64,000 bases of DNA, taken from NCBI GenBank assembly GCA_030272585.1, contig BSYQ01000001.1, positions 9,811,001-9,875,000 of the forward strand. Reading direction: 5' to 3'. The DNA comes from Bryopsis sp. KO-2023. Taxonomy: Eukaryota; Chlorophyta; Ulvophyceae; Bryopsidales; Bryopsidaceae. This document shows positions 12,081 through 24,579 of the stretch, in pieces (the first letter of the stretch is position 1; each line of letters starts with the position of its first letter). The notes below the pieces were generated by a model. It saw only the letters and a list, made by a program, of their open reading frames with translations, did not search any database and had not been told where the DNA came from. The position numbers were made by a program, and so were the translations under genes.

Positions 12081-13615
12081 AGATAAAAACACACTCGTCG
12101 TTCTGTGGTGCAAAAATTGATTTTCTTTTTTTAGTTTTTTTGGTCCTTACGTTCTCGGCTTGATAGGAGATATAAAAATGCAAACAGTTGGGGGATTATG
12201 AAAAAAAAAACTTCAGATAGTTTGGCAGGAGGTGTCAGACTTGTCTGACTGGTAGATTAGATTAGATGCGTATGGGTTGTGTGTGGGTTTTTCATCGCTC
12301 GAATTGTCGTGCACAATATAGCGGTAGAGTTGCTGCTGACCAACAATTTAGTAATAGGACATGTCGGCATTGGAAACAATCCATGTCTTGTTTGTGAAAA
12401 CGAACAGAAATCAAAAACCAAAGACACCTGGACCGTGTGTTTTTTGACGAAAAGTCTTGTTGTGGGGCGCTTATTTTTGGATCTTCCACAAGGGGGTTGA
12501 AACCTTGGTGCAGATTCTGAAATCACTACAGGAGCCATTTTTTCACCTTTCTTTTAAGTTAATGTTCCGAGGGAAGTAGAGTGTCAATCGATGCCAGCCA
12601 TGACAGACATATACGATCAGTGTGGAAGCAGGATCTGACCAACTGCAGCCCAAGTTGAGCCCTTGAAACAGACAGATAACACAGACTGTGTGCAGTATTC
12701 CTTGGGAAAAATTATGCCCAGCTGGGAAATCATAGCTCATAAGGAAACTAGAGATCCAGGATACTCATCATTCATAGTGGACAAGGGTCCAGCGACAGGC
12801 TCTTGATGGACCGTTCACTCTAACACTGTTGATGTGCCCATTTCCATGTTTATGGATAAAAATAGAAAAATAAAACGTATACAACATCTGTATGAGACCA
12901 CTTTTTTGTAAGCTCTTGATCTTCTCGAGAAGCAGCTGTGCGAAACATCTAACTGTAGAAACATCTCACTTCAAAAACACCCAGCAGCTTGGTTTCCTTG
13001 TTGAATGAATCGAGTAAAAAAAGGCAAACCATCCTTAGAAGAGAACACCCTGGTAAAACATCAACGATTTTAAAAAGGTGACCGAAACTTGTTTTTCTAT
13101 CATCACAGGGGAAGAAGGGATGCTACATTAGATCTTTCAACGAATTTGTACTGCAGAGCACTATTTACACAGCCAATATTTCTACACCTGCTGAGGCCCC
13201 TGTGTGAGCAAAAAACTACAGGAACCATCAATGGTCTCGACATTACCCATATGACTGAACGATTGCCTGCCCCTATCCAGAAAAATAGTACGATATGTCA
13301 CGTAATAAGCTGTATCCGAATCTTAAACATCATCCCTTATTTCGATCGACTCTCTGAAATTCCTCGCCATCAAAAGCCTCACTCCATTCTGACCGAGATG
13401 TGAAAGCCATCAAAAATCCTCACTCTGTTCTGACCCCAAATGAAAAGTAGTACATCGTGTGTCGAAAACCCGCGATCGATGAACATAGAAAAATGCCCCT
13501 CACCCCCACCCCCTTTCCCCCCCTCCCCATGGTTTCATTAGTCTCTATGACGATTCTTTACTACACAGATACATACATTTATATACAATCGATGTGATGG
13601 GTTTTTGACTCTCTC
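12081..13615. other. intergenic between convergent genes, no gene seen
   Basis: 1.5 kb between the ERH stop and the F-box gene stop. No coding pattern recognised. C-rich run at about 13500-13530. Confidence 0.5.
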
Positions 13616-15434
13616 TCAAACCCACCATTGCCTCGATAGGTTGATCTCGATGCCGTTTTCAGCCAACATCCTACATACATTGTTCGACAGCACGCCATGG
13701 CTGAGACGCACGTTTTCTAACTTGGCCATGTCTTTCAATACAAATGCCGACGCGTCGCTCAACTGGTAGCAATACACCAGAACTAGCTCTCTGAGGCCTA
13801 CTAAATTCCTCGCAACCACGGCAATCCCCTCATCAGTCACGTTCGTACAGCCCTTCAATGATAAATACTCCGTTTGACTCACACTGGACACAAAATCTCT
13901 CAGCCCGTCGTCTGTGATGCCCTCGCAATGGCCGAGGGACAAACACCGCAGATTAGTCAGCTTGCAGAGCTGCCTGAGCCCCAGATCAGAAATCGATGGA
14001 TGGCATCCTGATATGTCCAAAGCTTTCAGCCCTGGTGCCGATCGTGATAACCCCAAGAGCCCCAAATCCGATATGTTACAGAACGAGGCATTCAAGCTGG
14101 TGAGTCTCGGACTCACATCGAATGCGAAGCAAGTGGCATCGATGATGTTTGGACAATGGGATACGTTCAGGTGTTCCAGCATCAGGAAGCTGGAGAGAAA
14201 CTGGCACACCAGCCGGTGGGAGATCATAGTGTAACTGATCGTGAGGGATTTCAGGTGTCTGAGCTCCAGGAGATGGCGTAGCCCAGAATCATCCACGAGG
14301 CTGTCGTGCAGCTCCAGTTCTTCCATCAAAAATTCAGACAGTGGACCTGGAATGGAGAGATCCAGTGCCGTCACGCTGTCAAGCATTGACAAAGCTTCTA
14401 CCCCCCTGAACCCCATGCAAATCGATATCAGTCCAATCTGGTTTGGAGCTTTTTTTTCATTTGGGTGGGTGAAGCCGTGCAAAAAAGCTAATTTCCACAT
14501 TTTTCTGGTTTCCTTGCTCCGCATGCAAGCTGGCGATTGGGAGAGTTTCCAAGGATGCAGTTCAGTCAAGCAAGCAATTGCAAAGGTGAAATGATGTCCA
14601 AAACGATTCCGGGGCTCGATTTGTGCACCTGTTTGAGATCCCGAAGTGGCCTGCTAGACTGATGTCCTTCAGGCTTCTCATACTGGCGATGTTCGCCACT
14701 CCCAAGTCACTGATGGAGCTCAGCTCTGCGCTGGCCGCAACATTCATGTCCAACCTTGTCAACCTGGTCAGTTTAACCACCTCTCGGCAGAATTCATCGC
14801 ACGCGGCATCCGGGATTCGAAGGCACAACGCCTCCAAGGTCGTCAGGCATCCCACCCCTCTCAAACTGACTCTGGACCCCGACAGGCACTCTTCGACGCG
14901 GAGCGCCTGGAGCTTTCTGAGCGGTTGCAAGATTTTCGCCAAGGTCGGCTCTCTGACGTCCATCATACACCTTGAGAAGCGAACCTCACGCAATTGGGAA
15001 ACTTGCTGGAGCCCAGCGCTCGAGGTGAAGCGACAGCCGCGGAGCACCAGAGCCCTCAAACGACGGATGCCCCCGAGAACGCCCAAGTCGACCAGGGGAG
15101 GTTGGCCTGTGGAGCTGACTTGCTCCAGTTCTAGGTGCTCCAACCGGCCCAGAGATGCCAATACGCCCAACCGACACAGCTGAGGCTCTTGCCCATGGAA
15201 AACAAGCTTGACGTCTACGAGGGCAGGGAATAAATCCACCAGTCGGGACACCGTGACCTGCCTTCCGATATCGAACGTGATCTTTTCGAGCAGCCTTTGG
15301 GCTTTGTATTTCCACGACGAACACACGCTGCGCACCGGCGCAACGTGGCGCCCTTGAAGCTTGTTGATAACCCCTTGAAACAAGTCGTCCAGGAGCTCAT
15401 CCCAGGGGATATCCGTTTTCGACGCCATCTCCAT
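13616..15434 (-). CDS. F-box and leucine-rich-repeat protein (FBXL type)
   Basis: Two exons, 14629-15434 and 13616-14405, joined by a phase-2 intron (donor GTGCAC), give 531 residues. An F-box lies at about residues 10-45 (DIPWDELLDDLFQGVINKL, then SVCSSWK). The remainder is leucine-rich repeats, first irregular, then the cysteine-containing type seen in FBXL and AMN1 proteins (HLNVSHCPNI, CLSLGHCEGITDDGL, YLSLKGCTNVTDEGI). Such proteins are substrate receptors of SCF ubiquitin ligases: the F-box binds SKP1 and the repeats bind the target. The ATG at 15434 is the first in frame. The target cannot be predicted. Confidence 0.85.
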
Positions 15435-16303
15435 ATCGACAGTGAGCAACGGTGCCAGAAACAAGCCACTTTCCAAGAGGTATTCGTGCAGTTCACATAA
15501 AGCCAGCCATGACACCCGGAGTTGACAAACAAGGAACGCCCCACCGTCGGGATAAACTCCGCTTCAGATTGGCAAAACGCGTCGAGGTTTCACCGTGTTC
15601 AATATCTACAAGAGAGGAGTAGCTGGACGCTCGTGGGGCCAAAGGCACTTGCCCCTTTCCTGTACAAAGAAAGTCGCGCGCGCATGGATAACGGAAAAAA
15701 TCTAAATTAAAAACTGATCGGTCACTTTAGTGTTCACATGTTGAGGAATCTTGAAACCCAAAAAAACCCCAAAATTAACCCCCCCCAAGAAACCCTTAGA
15801 AATTCGACTGGTGAGAAATCTTCCTTTCAAGAGAGGCAACATCTTGTATCAAGTGGGATAATTGGATTTTTGGTAAATGGCAAGGATATAGGCCTATGCA
15901 ACGTTGCCAGATTCACTGGTTTTGATTGACAGCTCAACCGCTTTTCAATTCTCCCTCTCTTGTAGGCACTTGAGATCCACCCTGTCTTGCTTGCAACTCC
16001 TTTATAAAAGTGACAATATATCCCATCACCCCCACCCAACCCGTAGGTATATCTGATGTCAGGACTCATCATAGCTTTCATTCGTGGAGGCTCCGCTCCA
16101 TGGCTGTTCTCTTTTCTGGCATGGTTTAGGCTTTCACACAATTCAATCCAGAACTCAACAGCAGCATTCTGGTTTCAAATACAAGATGTAATTACAGAGG
16201 TGCACACTCCCAACTTCCGGCTGCAACCCCGACCCCACAATCCCCAAAAGCTGCACTTTCAACTGTCCTGAACCATCCTTCGAAATCAATCGCACATCAC
16301 TGC
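15435..16303. other. intergenic, no gene seen
   Basis: Upstream of the F-box gene and downstream of HslU, both on the minus strand. Nothing recognisable as coding. Confidence 0.5.
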
Positions 16304-18846
16304 TCACAGAATGTACTTGGATAAATCGATCTTCTTCAGAAGATCACCGACCCTCTCAGTGACGTCTTCCTTATCCACAACATACTGGTGCTCTTTCGAT
16401 CCACCCTCCCTTGCTTTGCTGGCGAGTTCGGGTGCATTGAAGCTGATATCTTCGATGATCCTTTCTATGACTGTGTGCAGCCGCCTGGCCCCGATGTTAT
16501 CGACGTTCTTGTTCACTTCGGCCGCCACTCGAGCCACCTCATGAATTGCAGCATCAGTGAAATGCAATTGGACACCTTCAGTGGCTAGCAAAGCTTGTTG
16601 CTGTCGGATCATGTTCAGCTCGGGCTCCGTTAGAATTCTGCACGCGCAAGCATGATACGGACAATAAACGAACAAGAAAGTCCAAATGCCAGTCTCTTGA
16701 TGGCCGAGGGAGGTTCTGCATAAAAATGCTAAGGTTGCGGCTATAGTTCATGTTCCACCAACTCACTCCATCGATCAAAAAATAACCAATGCCTGAATCA
16801 AACCTGTAGAAATCGCCGCTGGTGAGTCCCTTGAGTTCAACCCGGATCGGAAGACGACCTTGCATCTCGGCCAGCATGTCCGAGGGTTTCACGTGGTGGA
16901 AAGCTCCACTGCAAATGAAGAGTATGAAATCAGTGTTTACGTTTCCATACTTAGTGCTCACGACGGATCCCTCAATGATGGGGAGCAGATCTCGCTGAAC
17001 ACCTGCAAGAAGAAGGAGATAGGGTACCCTTTACATTTGCCCCCTTTGAATCCTCTCTCAGCTCAACACGCCGCCGCCAAAGGGAGCCAGTGAAGGACCT
17101 ACCAAAAATAAAAGCCGCCGTTTCCCCCAAATTTTTGTTTTTCCACATTGCACAAGAAGTAAAACCCTAGGCATGAATCCCCCCCCCCCCTTCCACCCTG
17201 CACCCAGATCCGTCCCATTCGTTCGCCCCACAGATAGTGGCCAGCGTAAACACTGCAGGATTATTCGCAAAGCAGGAAGTGGTTCTTGGATACAAAAAAA
17301 AGGTGTTTTTGAAAGGGAAAAAAGACAAGGAGGTGGATTACACCACTGTGCAAGGATATGCCCAATGGATCCTCGGCGTATCTTTAAACTTCAAAGGACG
17401 ATTCTCTTACAGGAATTCCTCTATTCTGACCAATTATCTTGAATATCGACCTCCATGTTCTGAAACATCGCCAATTCTGTAAAAGAACTGCAGTGCCCAC
17501 CTTCCGAGCTGGCATCAGCCCCGTAATGTTGCGAAGGGTTCACCACGATCTTATCGATTTCGTCGATGAACACGATTCCATCCTGCTCCACCGCCTTTAT
17601 TGCATCCCTTTGGATGACTTCTTGCGGCAGCATTCGCTCGGACTCTTGCTCCTCAAGCAGGGGCCGGGCTTCAGAAATTTTCATTTTGCGTTTTTCTTGT
17701 CTGGTGGGTACGATTCTGTCGAACTTGACATACCAGGGCCCCTGGAGCCCTTCTTGGCCGAAGGGACCCTCCAAGGGGGATTGCCTCGAGGAAGGGGGGT
17801 CGAACTCGATTTCTAGATTGTCCAATGCTCCCTCCCTTAGACACCGCCTGAAGGGAACACCAAATCGCTTCGAAACAACGCAGGAGCATTTGCATTCAGA
17901 GAAAAAAAGCAATGCCGTCCCACTTGACATTTCAGCAGAAATTTTAGTGTTGCACCCAGTTACGAGAATGTCTTAATCCACATCCAAAACACGAAAGAAA
18001 GAAAGCCAATGTACGCATCTTCATGAAGATATTTGAACCCCCCCCCCCACCAGAGCAACTGGACACCACAGAAAAACTTAACCGTCATTTCTACTCTTTT
18101 TCCCTTCAATCGTGGATTCGATGTTGGTTTCCATCCTAATTTTAGGGGAAAAAAAGTGAACACTCATGGAAAGTAGATGTCTTCCAATTTTCAACACACC
18201 TGAAGGATTCCCGATCTCGATTGCCATACTCAGTAGGATTGACCCCCACCAATTTCTCAATGATTTTATCCTCCACAGCCTTGTCGATTTCCCCAGCGAG
18301 CTTGGTCCTGAGCGTTTGTTTCATCAAGTGCATGGCATTGTCCACTAAATCCCTGATGATTTGATCGACGTCCCGCCCATGGAAACCCACCTCGGTAAAC
18401 TTCGTAGCCTCAACTTTCACAAACGGGGAGTTCGCGAGTTTCGCCAACCGTCGGGCTATCTCCGTCTTCCCACACCCCGTCGGCCCAATCATGAGGATGT
18501 TTTTCGGCACGATTTCTTGGCTGAGCGGGGTGGCAATCTTATGCCGTCTCCAGCGGTTTCTCAACGCGATCGCCACCGCTCGCTTGGCATCCCCTTGCCC
18601 AATGATAAATCTGTCCAGCTGCTCCACGACCGCTTTGGGAGTCAAATCTTGCTCGTTGTGCGTTGCGACTTCTTGCACATACTCCGCGATGGTGTTCTCT
18701 AGATCCTGCTTGGGGAGCGCCTCGCTCGAAAGCCAGCGCCTGACGTCCGGTCGAAAGAACTCAACGTCGCGGAGGACGTGCAGCGCCGGAACGCACCCTC
18801 CGAAGCAGAGCTGCACCAGGTTGACTTTCGCTCTCGCCAACGCCAT
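16304..18846 (-). CDS. HSLU: HslU, ATPase subunit of the HslVU protease, mitochondrial type
   Basis: AAA+ unfoldase that feeds proteins into the HslV peptidase, expected in mitochondria. Four exons (18200-18846, 17501-17847, 16804-17002, 16304-16637) join in frame to 508 residues. Walker A is GPTGCGKT at 121-128, followed by [16 protein letters not shown]. The intermediate domain spans the exon 1-2 junction ([13 protein letters not shown]). Walker B is [12 protein letters not shown]. Later motifs are [30 protein letters not shown] and [11 protein letters not shown]. It ends in KYIL, the HslU-type tail that inserts into HslV. The first ~65 residues precede the bacterial-type start and are rich in R and hydrophobics, suiting a mitochondrial leader. 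Introns rule out bacterial contamination. HslV itself is not in the window. Confidence 0.95.
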
Positions 18847-19080
18847 CGTCGTTCACCAACGAATGGGCCCAAACAACAGCGCAACCGGTTTCTGGACTCC
18901 ATAAGGAAAGTCATACATCGCCACTCCCCAAACATGTCATGACGACATTGTGTCAAATGCCGATCATTCACCCTCGAAACGGTCCATTCAACGCCCACTC
19001 CGCTCCTTTTTCTTCCCAAGTCACACCATCCCTCAACCTTTTCCCCCAGCTCTTTCCGCCTTCGTCACTTGGATTCAAGA
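18847..19080. promoter_or_regulatory. presumed divergent promoter between HSLU and the ABC transporter
   Basis: Only 234 bp separate the two start codons, which face away from each other. Both promoters and leaders must fit here. No specific element was identified. Confidence 0.5.
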
Positions 19081-22000
19081 ATGCGGACGATAGGTTCGGC
19101 AAGGTTTTGCCAATGTTTCCCGGCTAGGAAAAACGCCGGGCGTTCGAGAGTCCACGGCACTGTCGGCGGACGTCACAGAAACCAGGCACCTGCTACTGTA
19201 TACGCGTGTCGGAGGAAAACCCTTCCTATCGGACGATCAAGATCAGCGTCGGGAAGGTGCTATGCTGAGAAAAACAACGGCACAGGGCCGCTCCGAGATG
19301 ACGGAGACGAGCGAGAAGGCCCAAGTGCAGACCTCGCGGTCATTTTCAGTCGGATGCAAAAGGTCTGTGGTGATTCTGGTGACTGTGGATGGGATGCCCT
19401 CGAATCCATCCCTGAGCATGATTTTCGACATTCAGTTTCCATTGCATTTCCATTGCAAGTCTGACATCCAGCATGACATGACATGAACTCGGTAGCAAAT
19501 TTGTGAAGGTGTTTGTATTGGCCTTGTGCATCTTCAGCTTGCGTTGCCTTATTGGAACGATCCTGAGAAAGCCACGGAGGCCCGATGGAGACTCGGTGGT
19601 GTGGTGGCATTGACTTTGGCAACCACTGGTGTCAGGTGATCCAAGAAAAAAAAATAAAAATAAAAAGTTTCATTTCAAAGAATAGCAAAACAGCAGCAGA
19701 AATTTTTGAAATCGATGCACCACCGGACCCACTGCCAACCAAGAATAAAATCATTGCATGATTAGTCAAAACAAAACGTGCTGGTTGAACTCTGCTGATA
19801 TCAGGCATCGGCCATCAGGAAAATAGAGAGGTTTTGAATGGGTGGATTTTTGATTGATGGAGTGCACTGGCTTGCCCCTTTATTGCAGTGTTTTGTTCAA
19901 TTTCTTGGGCCGGGACTTCTTTAATGCTCTTTCTCAACGAGATGCTGATGCATTCTACTCACAGCTTGTGAAATATCTGGGCGGATTCGCGGTCGGAATT
20001 CCAATCTTTGTGTTCAGCGGTTATTATCAGGTGTGTGTGTGTTTTAGTGGAAATGATAAAAAAAAATCTCTTACAAAGAAGTTTTTTATTGGGAAGGGGG
20101 GGGGGGGGGAAGGGGCAAGCCAGGCTCAGCATTTTTGTCAATATGTTATTGGGCTAGAAAGCGAAAAAATTGACTCGCTCCGCATGTAAACCCACTGTTG
20201 CGATGGTGAAATCCCCAGCAGCTTCCATAAGTATTGAACAAATAATTCCAAGAAACATGTAATGATGCCCAGTTTTTTTGATTCTACAGGAGAGTTTTTT
20301 TTCTTTATCGTTATTTTTTTTTTGTTGGTTGGTGTTCGCAGCGTGGTTTTCAGTTTTCTCGGTCGAGACTTTTTTAACGCTTTATCTGAGAAAGACACAA
20401 CACAGTACACGTATCAGCTGACCAAATTCCTTGGAGCGAATTGCGTGGGAATCCCTGTCTTTGTCTTCCGCAAATACTACAAGGTCTGTTTGAATCTTCA
20501 TTAAAAAGCATCCGGGAACACCATCGCAACACACTAGAGTGGAGTCTGCTTACAACATTAAGAATAGGAGGAGGGGGGGAATATATATTATATATATTAT
20601 ATTATTACATATTATATTTATTTTATTTTTGTATATAAAATTTTGTGCAGTTTGTGTGTTTGTGTGTGTGTGTTGTTTCTTCTTGATGTCGAGTCGTAAT
20701 AGCATCGTTCCGGTGCCCAAAAAATGGATGGTTATCCACAAACAATATTAGGGTTTAGGTCGCAGCTGGGGAAATCATCATCAAGTGCCTTGCTTGTTTT
20801 TTTTTTTTCTTCGGAGTCATTTTCTCAAAAATGGGTGTCTCTGTCTTGCGGTGCTGCAGAGTAAACTGTCCTTGGAGTGGCGAGAATGGATGACGAAAGA
20901 CTTCCTGTCAAATTATCTTTCGAAGCGGACGTTTTATCAGATTCAAGCCAATTCCCCTCTGGATAACCCCGATCAGCGTATTTCGGCTGATGTCAAGTAA
21001 GGGTCGAACACAATACACGCATCCTATCGGGGACATAAGAAAAAAAGATCATTGCTTGTGGATGGAAATGAAAGATAACGTCAGAACTCCCTCATCTTTT
21101 TTTTTTTTTTTTTTTTTGACTTGAAAAGTGTTGCTGAACGATGTAGCAAAGTGATGAATGTCTGCTTTGTATGGCCCAGAAAACGGAACGATATAAACAT
21201 GGTGTGGTTTAAATATATATTTTTTCTTTTTTTCCTTTCAGGGTGTTCACGGATTCTGCCCTTGGGTTTGTGTTGACCATTCTCAATGCGGTCATCGATC
21301 TGATTTCCTTCTCAGAAATATTGTTTTCCATCTATCCACCCCTGTTCATAGCTCTGGTGGTTTATTCAGTTGGGGGAACAGGAGTCTCTCTGTGGCTGGG
21401 CCGGGTAAGGTGATGCTGAATCCTTGTGGAAAAGCCAACCATGAAAAAAGTATAACAGTACAACATATTTGTACTCATATATCTATATAAACACAAGCAG
21501 TGATAGATCTATTGACTGGCAGACTGGCAGTGCAATGTTCATAACTCCCTGATGCATTTCTGGCAAGAGATATGGACCTCCACTGGCTTTTCCCTCCTTT
21601 TTTTTTTGTTTTCTACAAGATAATGATAATGCAGTGTCCCAAGAAACTCCCTGAAAAGATTTAAAGCAGTTCAAAGTGTCGTTCAGTGGTTTCCGAGTCG
21701 ATGAAGGGTAGCAGACCTTGTTTGTTGCTCCATGGTTACTGTGAAGTTATTGAGTATATTGTGTGTTTGCAGAGCTTGGTTGGGTTGAATTTCCAGCAAG
21801 AGGCACGAGAAGCTGATTTCAGGTATGGCCTGGTACGCCTCAGAGAAAATGCTGAAAGTATCGCATTCTATGGTGGCGAGAAGAAGGAAGGAAATCTGGT
21901 CATCAAGGTAAGACCCCCCTTTGATGTGCATATCCATGGGCTGACAAAAACTCCACCAGGAAAGGCAAATGTCAAGAAGCTTTGATTGTATCGATGTGGG

Positions 22001-24270
22001 GTGGAGATGTTTGCATTCTTTACACATGGCTGTTAGTAACATCAAAGACGGTGAAAGGATTCAGGGATCTTTCTTAATTTTGTTCTTTCTCAACAGAGAT
22101 TGACCGATGCGGTCGGTAACTTTGGCGATTTGCTGATCGCCTCCCGAAACCTGGAGTTCTTCACGTCGTTTTACCGTTACATGATTGCCCTTCTCCCTGC
22201 AGCCGTCATCGCTCCACTCTACTTCAAGGTACGATCAACAAGACACGTCCCCTCTCGATATCTCAATGAAACGAGAAAATACACTGCAGTTTCACGTGTT
22301 TTACGAGTTCTGGATCTGTTGGGGGTGGGGATTTTGAGATGTGCATTGTGGTGTTTGCAGGGGGAAATCGAGTTCGGTGTGGTCACACAGAGCCAGTCTG
22401 CATTTGCCCATATTCTTGGAGATGTGTCGCTTGTTGTTTACCAGGTATGTCCAGAATAAGCCTTTCAGTAAGCACTGTAATGTTCCCTCCAGCAGACATT
22501 GGATGTAAATCTTGTTGATTCACAGCTGTGGCCAAATCCATTGCACCCTAATGATATATTGCAAACTTCACATGGAGTGCTTCAGCTTCCAACACAGTGT
22601 TTGTGTTTCGACACTGATCTTTCACCGATTGCCTGATTGTGGTCTACATCATCTGTGGTTTTTTGCAGTTGGAGTCGTTGGCTGGGTTCAGTGCGGTGGT
22701 GGATCGATTAGGGCAGTTCCAAGAAGTGATGGACACTTGTCAGACAGATGAGCAGTCGAACGGAGATTTGCCCCGGATTTCCTTGGTCACAGAAACTCCT
22801 GGAACTCGTTCGACAGACCCATTGCTCATGCTGAACAATCTCACGCTTATGACTCCTGATTCTGGGTCGATGCTGATTAAAGACATCTCTTTGGAGGTAC
22901 GCGTGCACCCATTTTTCAAACATCCCCTGGTCTTCCTTTTCGCAAGTCAACAGAGGAAGAGATCTGCCTCATGAAATTTAGTCTTGGATATGTGCGTTTA
23001 TGTGATCTTTGTCGGCCACCCTCCTCCATCGTTTTCCATGGCTTGTTCGCCTCCATGGCTAAGATTTTTTCCATGGAACTCCCACATATTTTTCCGCTGA
23101 GCGATTTCTTGTCGTATGCAGGTGCTGCCACAGGAATCCTTGTTGATAATGGGCCCAAGCGGTGCTGGGAAAACATCTCTGTTGAGGGCGGTGGCTGGGC
23201 TTTGGTCATGTGGATCCGGCGAAATCACCCGCTTTGGAACCCCAGTGGGAAATGAAAAACAAGACGGAGACATAATGTTTGTTCCACAGAGGCCCTATTT
23301 GGTGCTGGGCAGTCTCAGAGATCAGATGCTGTATCCTACATGGTCAGACAGCGTCTCCACAACGGAAAACGGGGATGAGCCCACCGTTGTGGTGGAAAAC
23401 AAGAGAGGGCTGCCGACCGACTTTGATCTGGAGCAAATGATGGTGCAAGTCAGACTGGAAGGAGTATTACAGAGATGCAGAGATGGTGCGGTTGTCTTTT
23501 GCCATCCCATGGTGTGCAACGCCTTAGCATCAATGAAACTGGATAAACAGGTCATCTTTTGGAAACGCACACACAGAGGCTTAGTTTACTGGGAAATATG
23601 ATGTGGTTTGATGGGTTCTCTTGTCATTTTTCACAGCCAGCAACAAACCCCTCGATGTGATTGCGGATTGGTCCACTCAATTGTCGTTGGGTGAGCAGCA
23701 GCGTCTGGCGTTCGCCAGAGTGCTGTTATCGAAGCCCAGGCTTGTGTTGATGGATGAATCCACAAGTGCCCTGGATGTGGATAATGAGAAGAGGTTATAC
23801 GAGGTACAATGAAACTGAGGGGTCCAACAGTATGTGAATGAAATGCAATCGAGTTCGTTTTTAGACGTGAATTATGAATGCATGTTTAATTTGCATTAGG
23901 CAAACTTGCCCAACTAAGGCCGTCACGAGGTGATCTAGCCCAAGCCCTTGGGAAAAATCCAGCTCAACATTTGTTTGGATGTATACAGATGAAAAATATG
24001 TGAATTATCGTCTCGTATCGGCATTCTATGGAATAGGCTTGGAAGTGTGGGAGAGTTTGTTGATCGTGATTTCCATCGACTGTGCTTGGAACTTTTTTCT
24101 GTAATGTTTTTCAGATGCTGGATTCCTCGGGGACTACGTATGTGAGTGTTGGCCACCGGCCGACCTTGGAAAATTTCCACAAGCGAGTGTTGCAACTTCT
24201 TCCGGGGACTGACGATCAACCAGAGCCCCAGTGGAGAGTCAAACAAGCGACACCAGTCCCTTCTGGCTGA
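19081..24270 (+). CDS. ABCD2: ABCD2-like half-size ABC transporter, probably plastid, with two alternative exons
   Basis: Subfamily-D/SbmA-like half transporter: one membrane domain then one ATPase domain. Exons: 19081-19362, 19538-19635, then 19889-20030 or 20342-20483, 20860-20996, 21242-21404, 21773-21907, 22097-22228, 22361-22444, 22669-22896, 23122-23485, 23637-23803, 24115-24270. With one alternative exon this gives 2088 nt, 695 residues, all phases agreeing. The first ~90 residues are rich in Arg, Ser and Ala, like a chloroplast transit peptide. Membrane-domain marks: FLGRDFFNALS, NPDQRISADV, NFQQEAREADFRYGLVRLRE. ATPase marks: Walker A GPSGAGKTS, Q-loop VPQRPYLVLGSL, signature LSLGEQQR, Walker B LVLMDEST, H-loop SVGHRPTL. 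Closest known type is the predicted-chloroplast ABCD2 of Arabidopsis; substrate unknown. The duplicated exons are annotated separately. Confidence 0.92.
19889..20030 (+). other. alternative exon A of the ABC transporter (142 nt)
   Basis: Encodes about 47 residues of the membrane domain, beginning VLFNFLGRDFFNALS and ending VGIPIFVFSGYYQ. It starts in phase 2 after TTGCAG and ends in phase 0 before GTGTGT. Exon B has the same length, phases and a related sequence (28 of 47 residues identical by my count). Confidence 0.9.
20342..20483 (+). other. alternative exon B of the ABC transporter (142 nt)
   Basis: Encodes VVFSFLGRDFFNALS to VGIPVFVFRKYYK, the homologue of exon A, 311 nt downstream. Start phase 2 after TTCGCAG, end phase 0 before GTCTGT. 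Using A and B together, or neither, gives an early stop, so each transcript should contain exactly one. Confidence 0.9.
20578..20640. repeat. AT-rich simple repeat in an ABC transporter intron
   Basis: TATATATTATATATATTATATTATTAC-like tract followed by TTTATTTTATTTTTG. It lies just after exon B in the intron before 20860. Confidence 0.85.
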
Positions 24271-24579
24271 GAAAAAATACTTCCAAAATTCACGTTTTTG
24301 CTCCCCTTTTTTTTTAAGTATGGACTGTTGTTTTTCCTTTTTGGTTGGGGATTTTTTTCGGGCCTGTACCATCAGGAATATGTTAAAACTTGGAGATTGC
24401 CGACTTTTTTAATGTTGAATCTCTTTAAATCGATCCCAGAAAACAGCATACGTCTCATCCCGCTCGAGATTTCTCAACATTTTCGCCTTGGAAGGTCAAA
24501 GCTTGGTTAATGACTGACGCTCTTCAAATCCACTTTCAGTTGAATGGCTTTTTCCAGGAAGGCACCAAATTCGCCCCTT
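24271..24579. other. short intergenic stretch, convergent 3' flanks
   Basis: About 300 bp between the stop of the ABC transporter and the stop of the minus-strand unknown gene. Nothing else seen. Confidence 0.5.

Noticed and set aside
16304-18846. HslU as bacterial contamination or recent transfer
   Set aside because: The gene is split by three in-phase spliceosomal introns and is flanked by intron-bearing eukaryotic genes.
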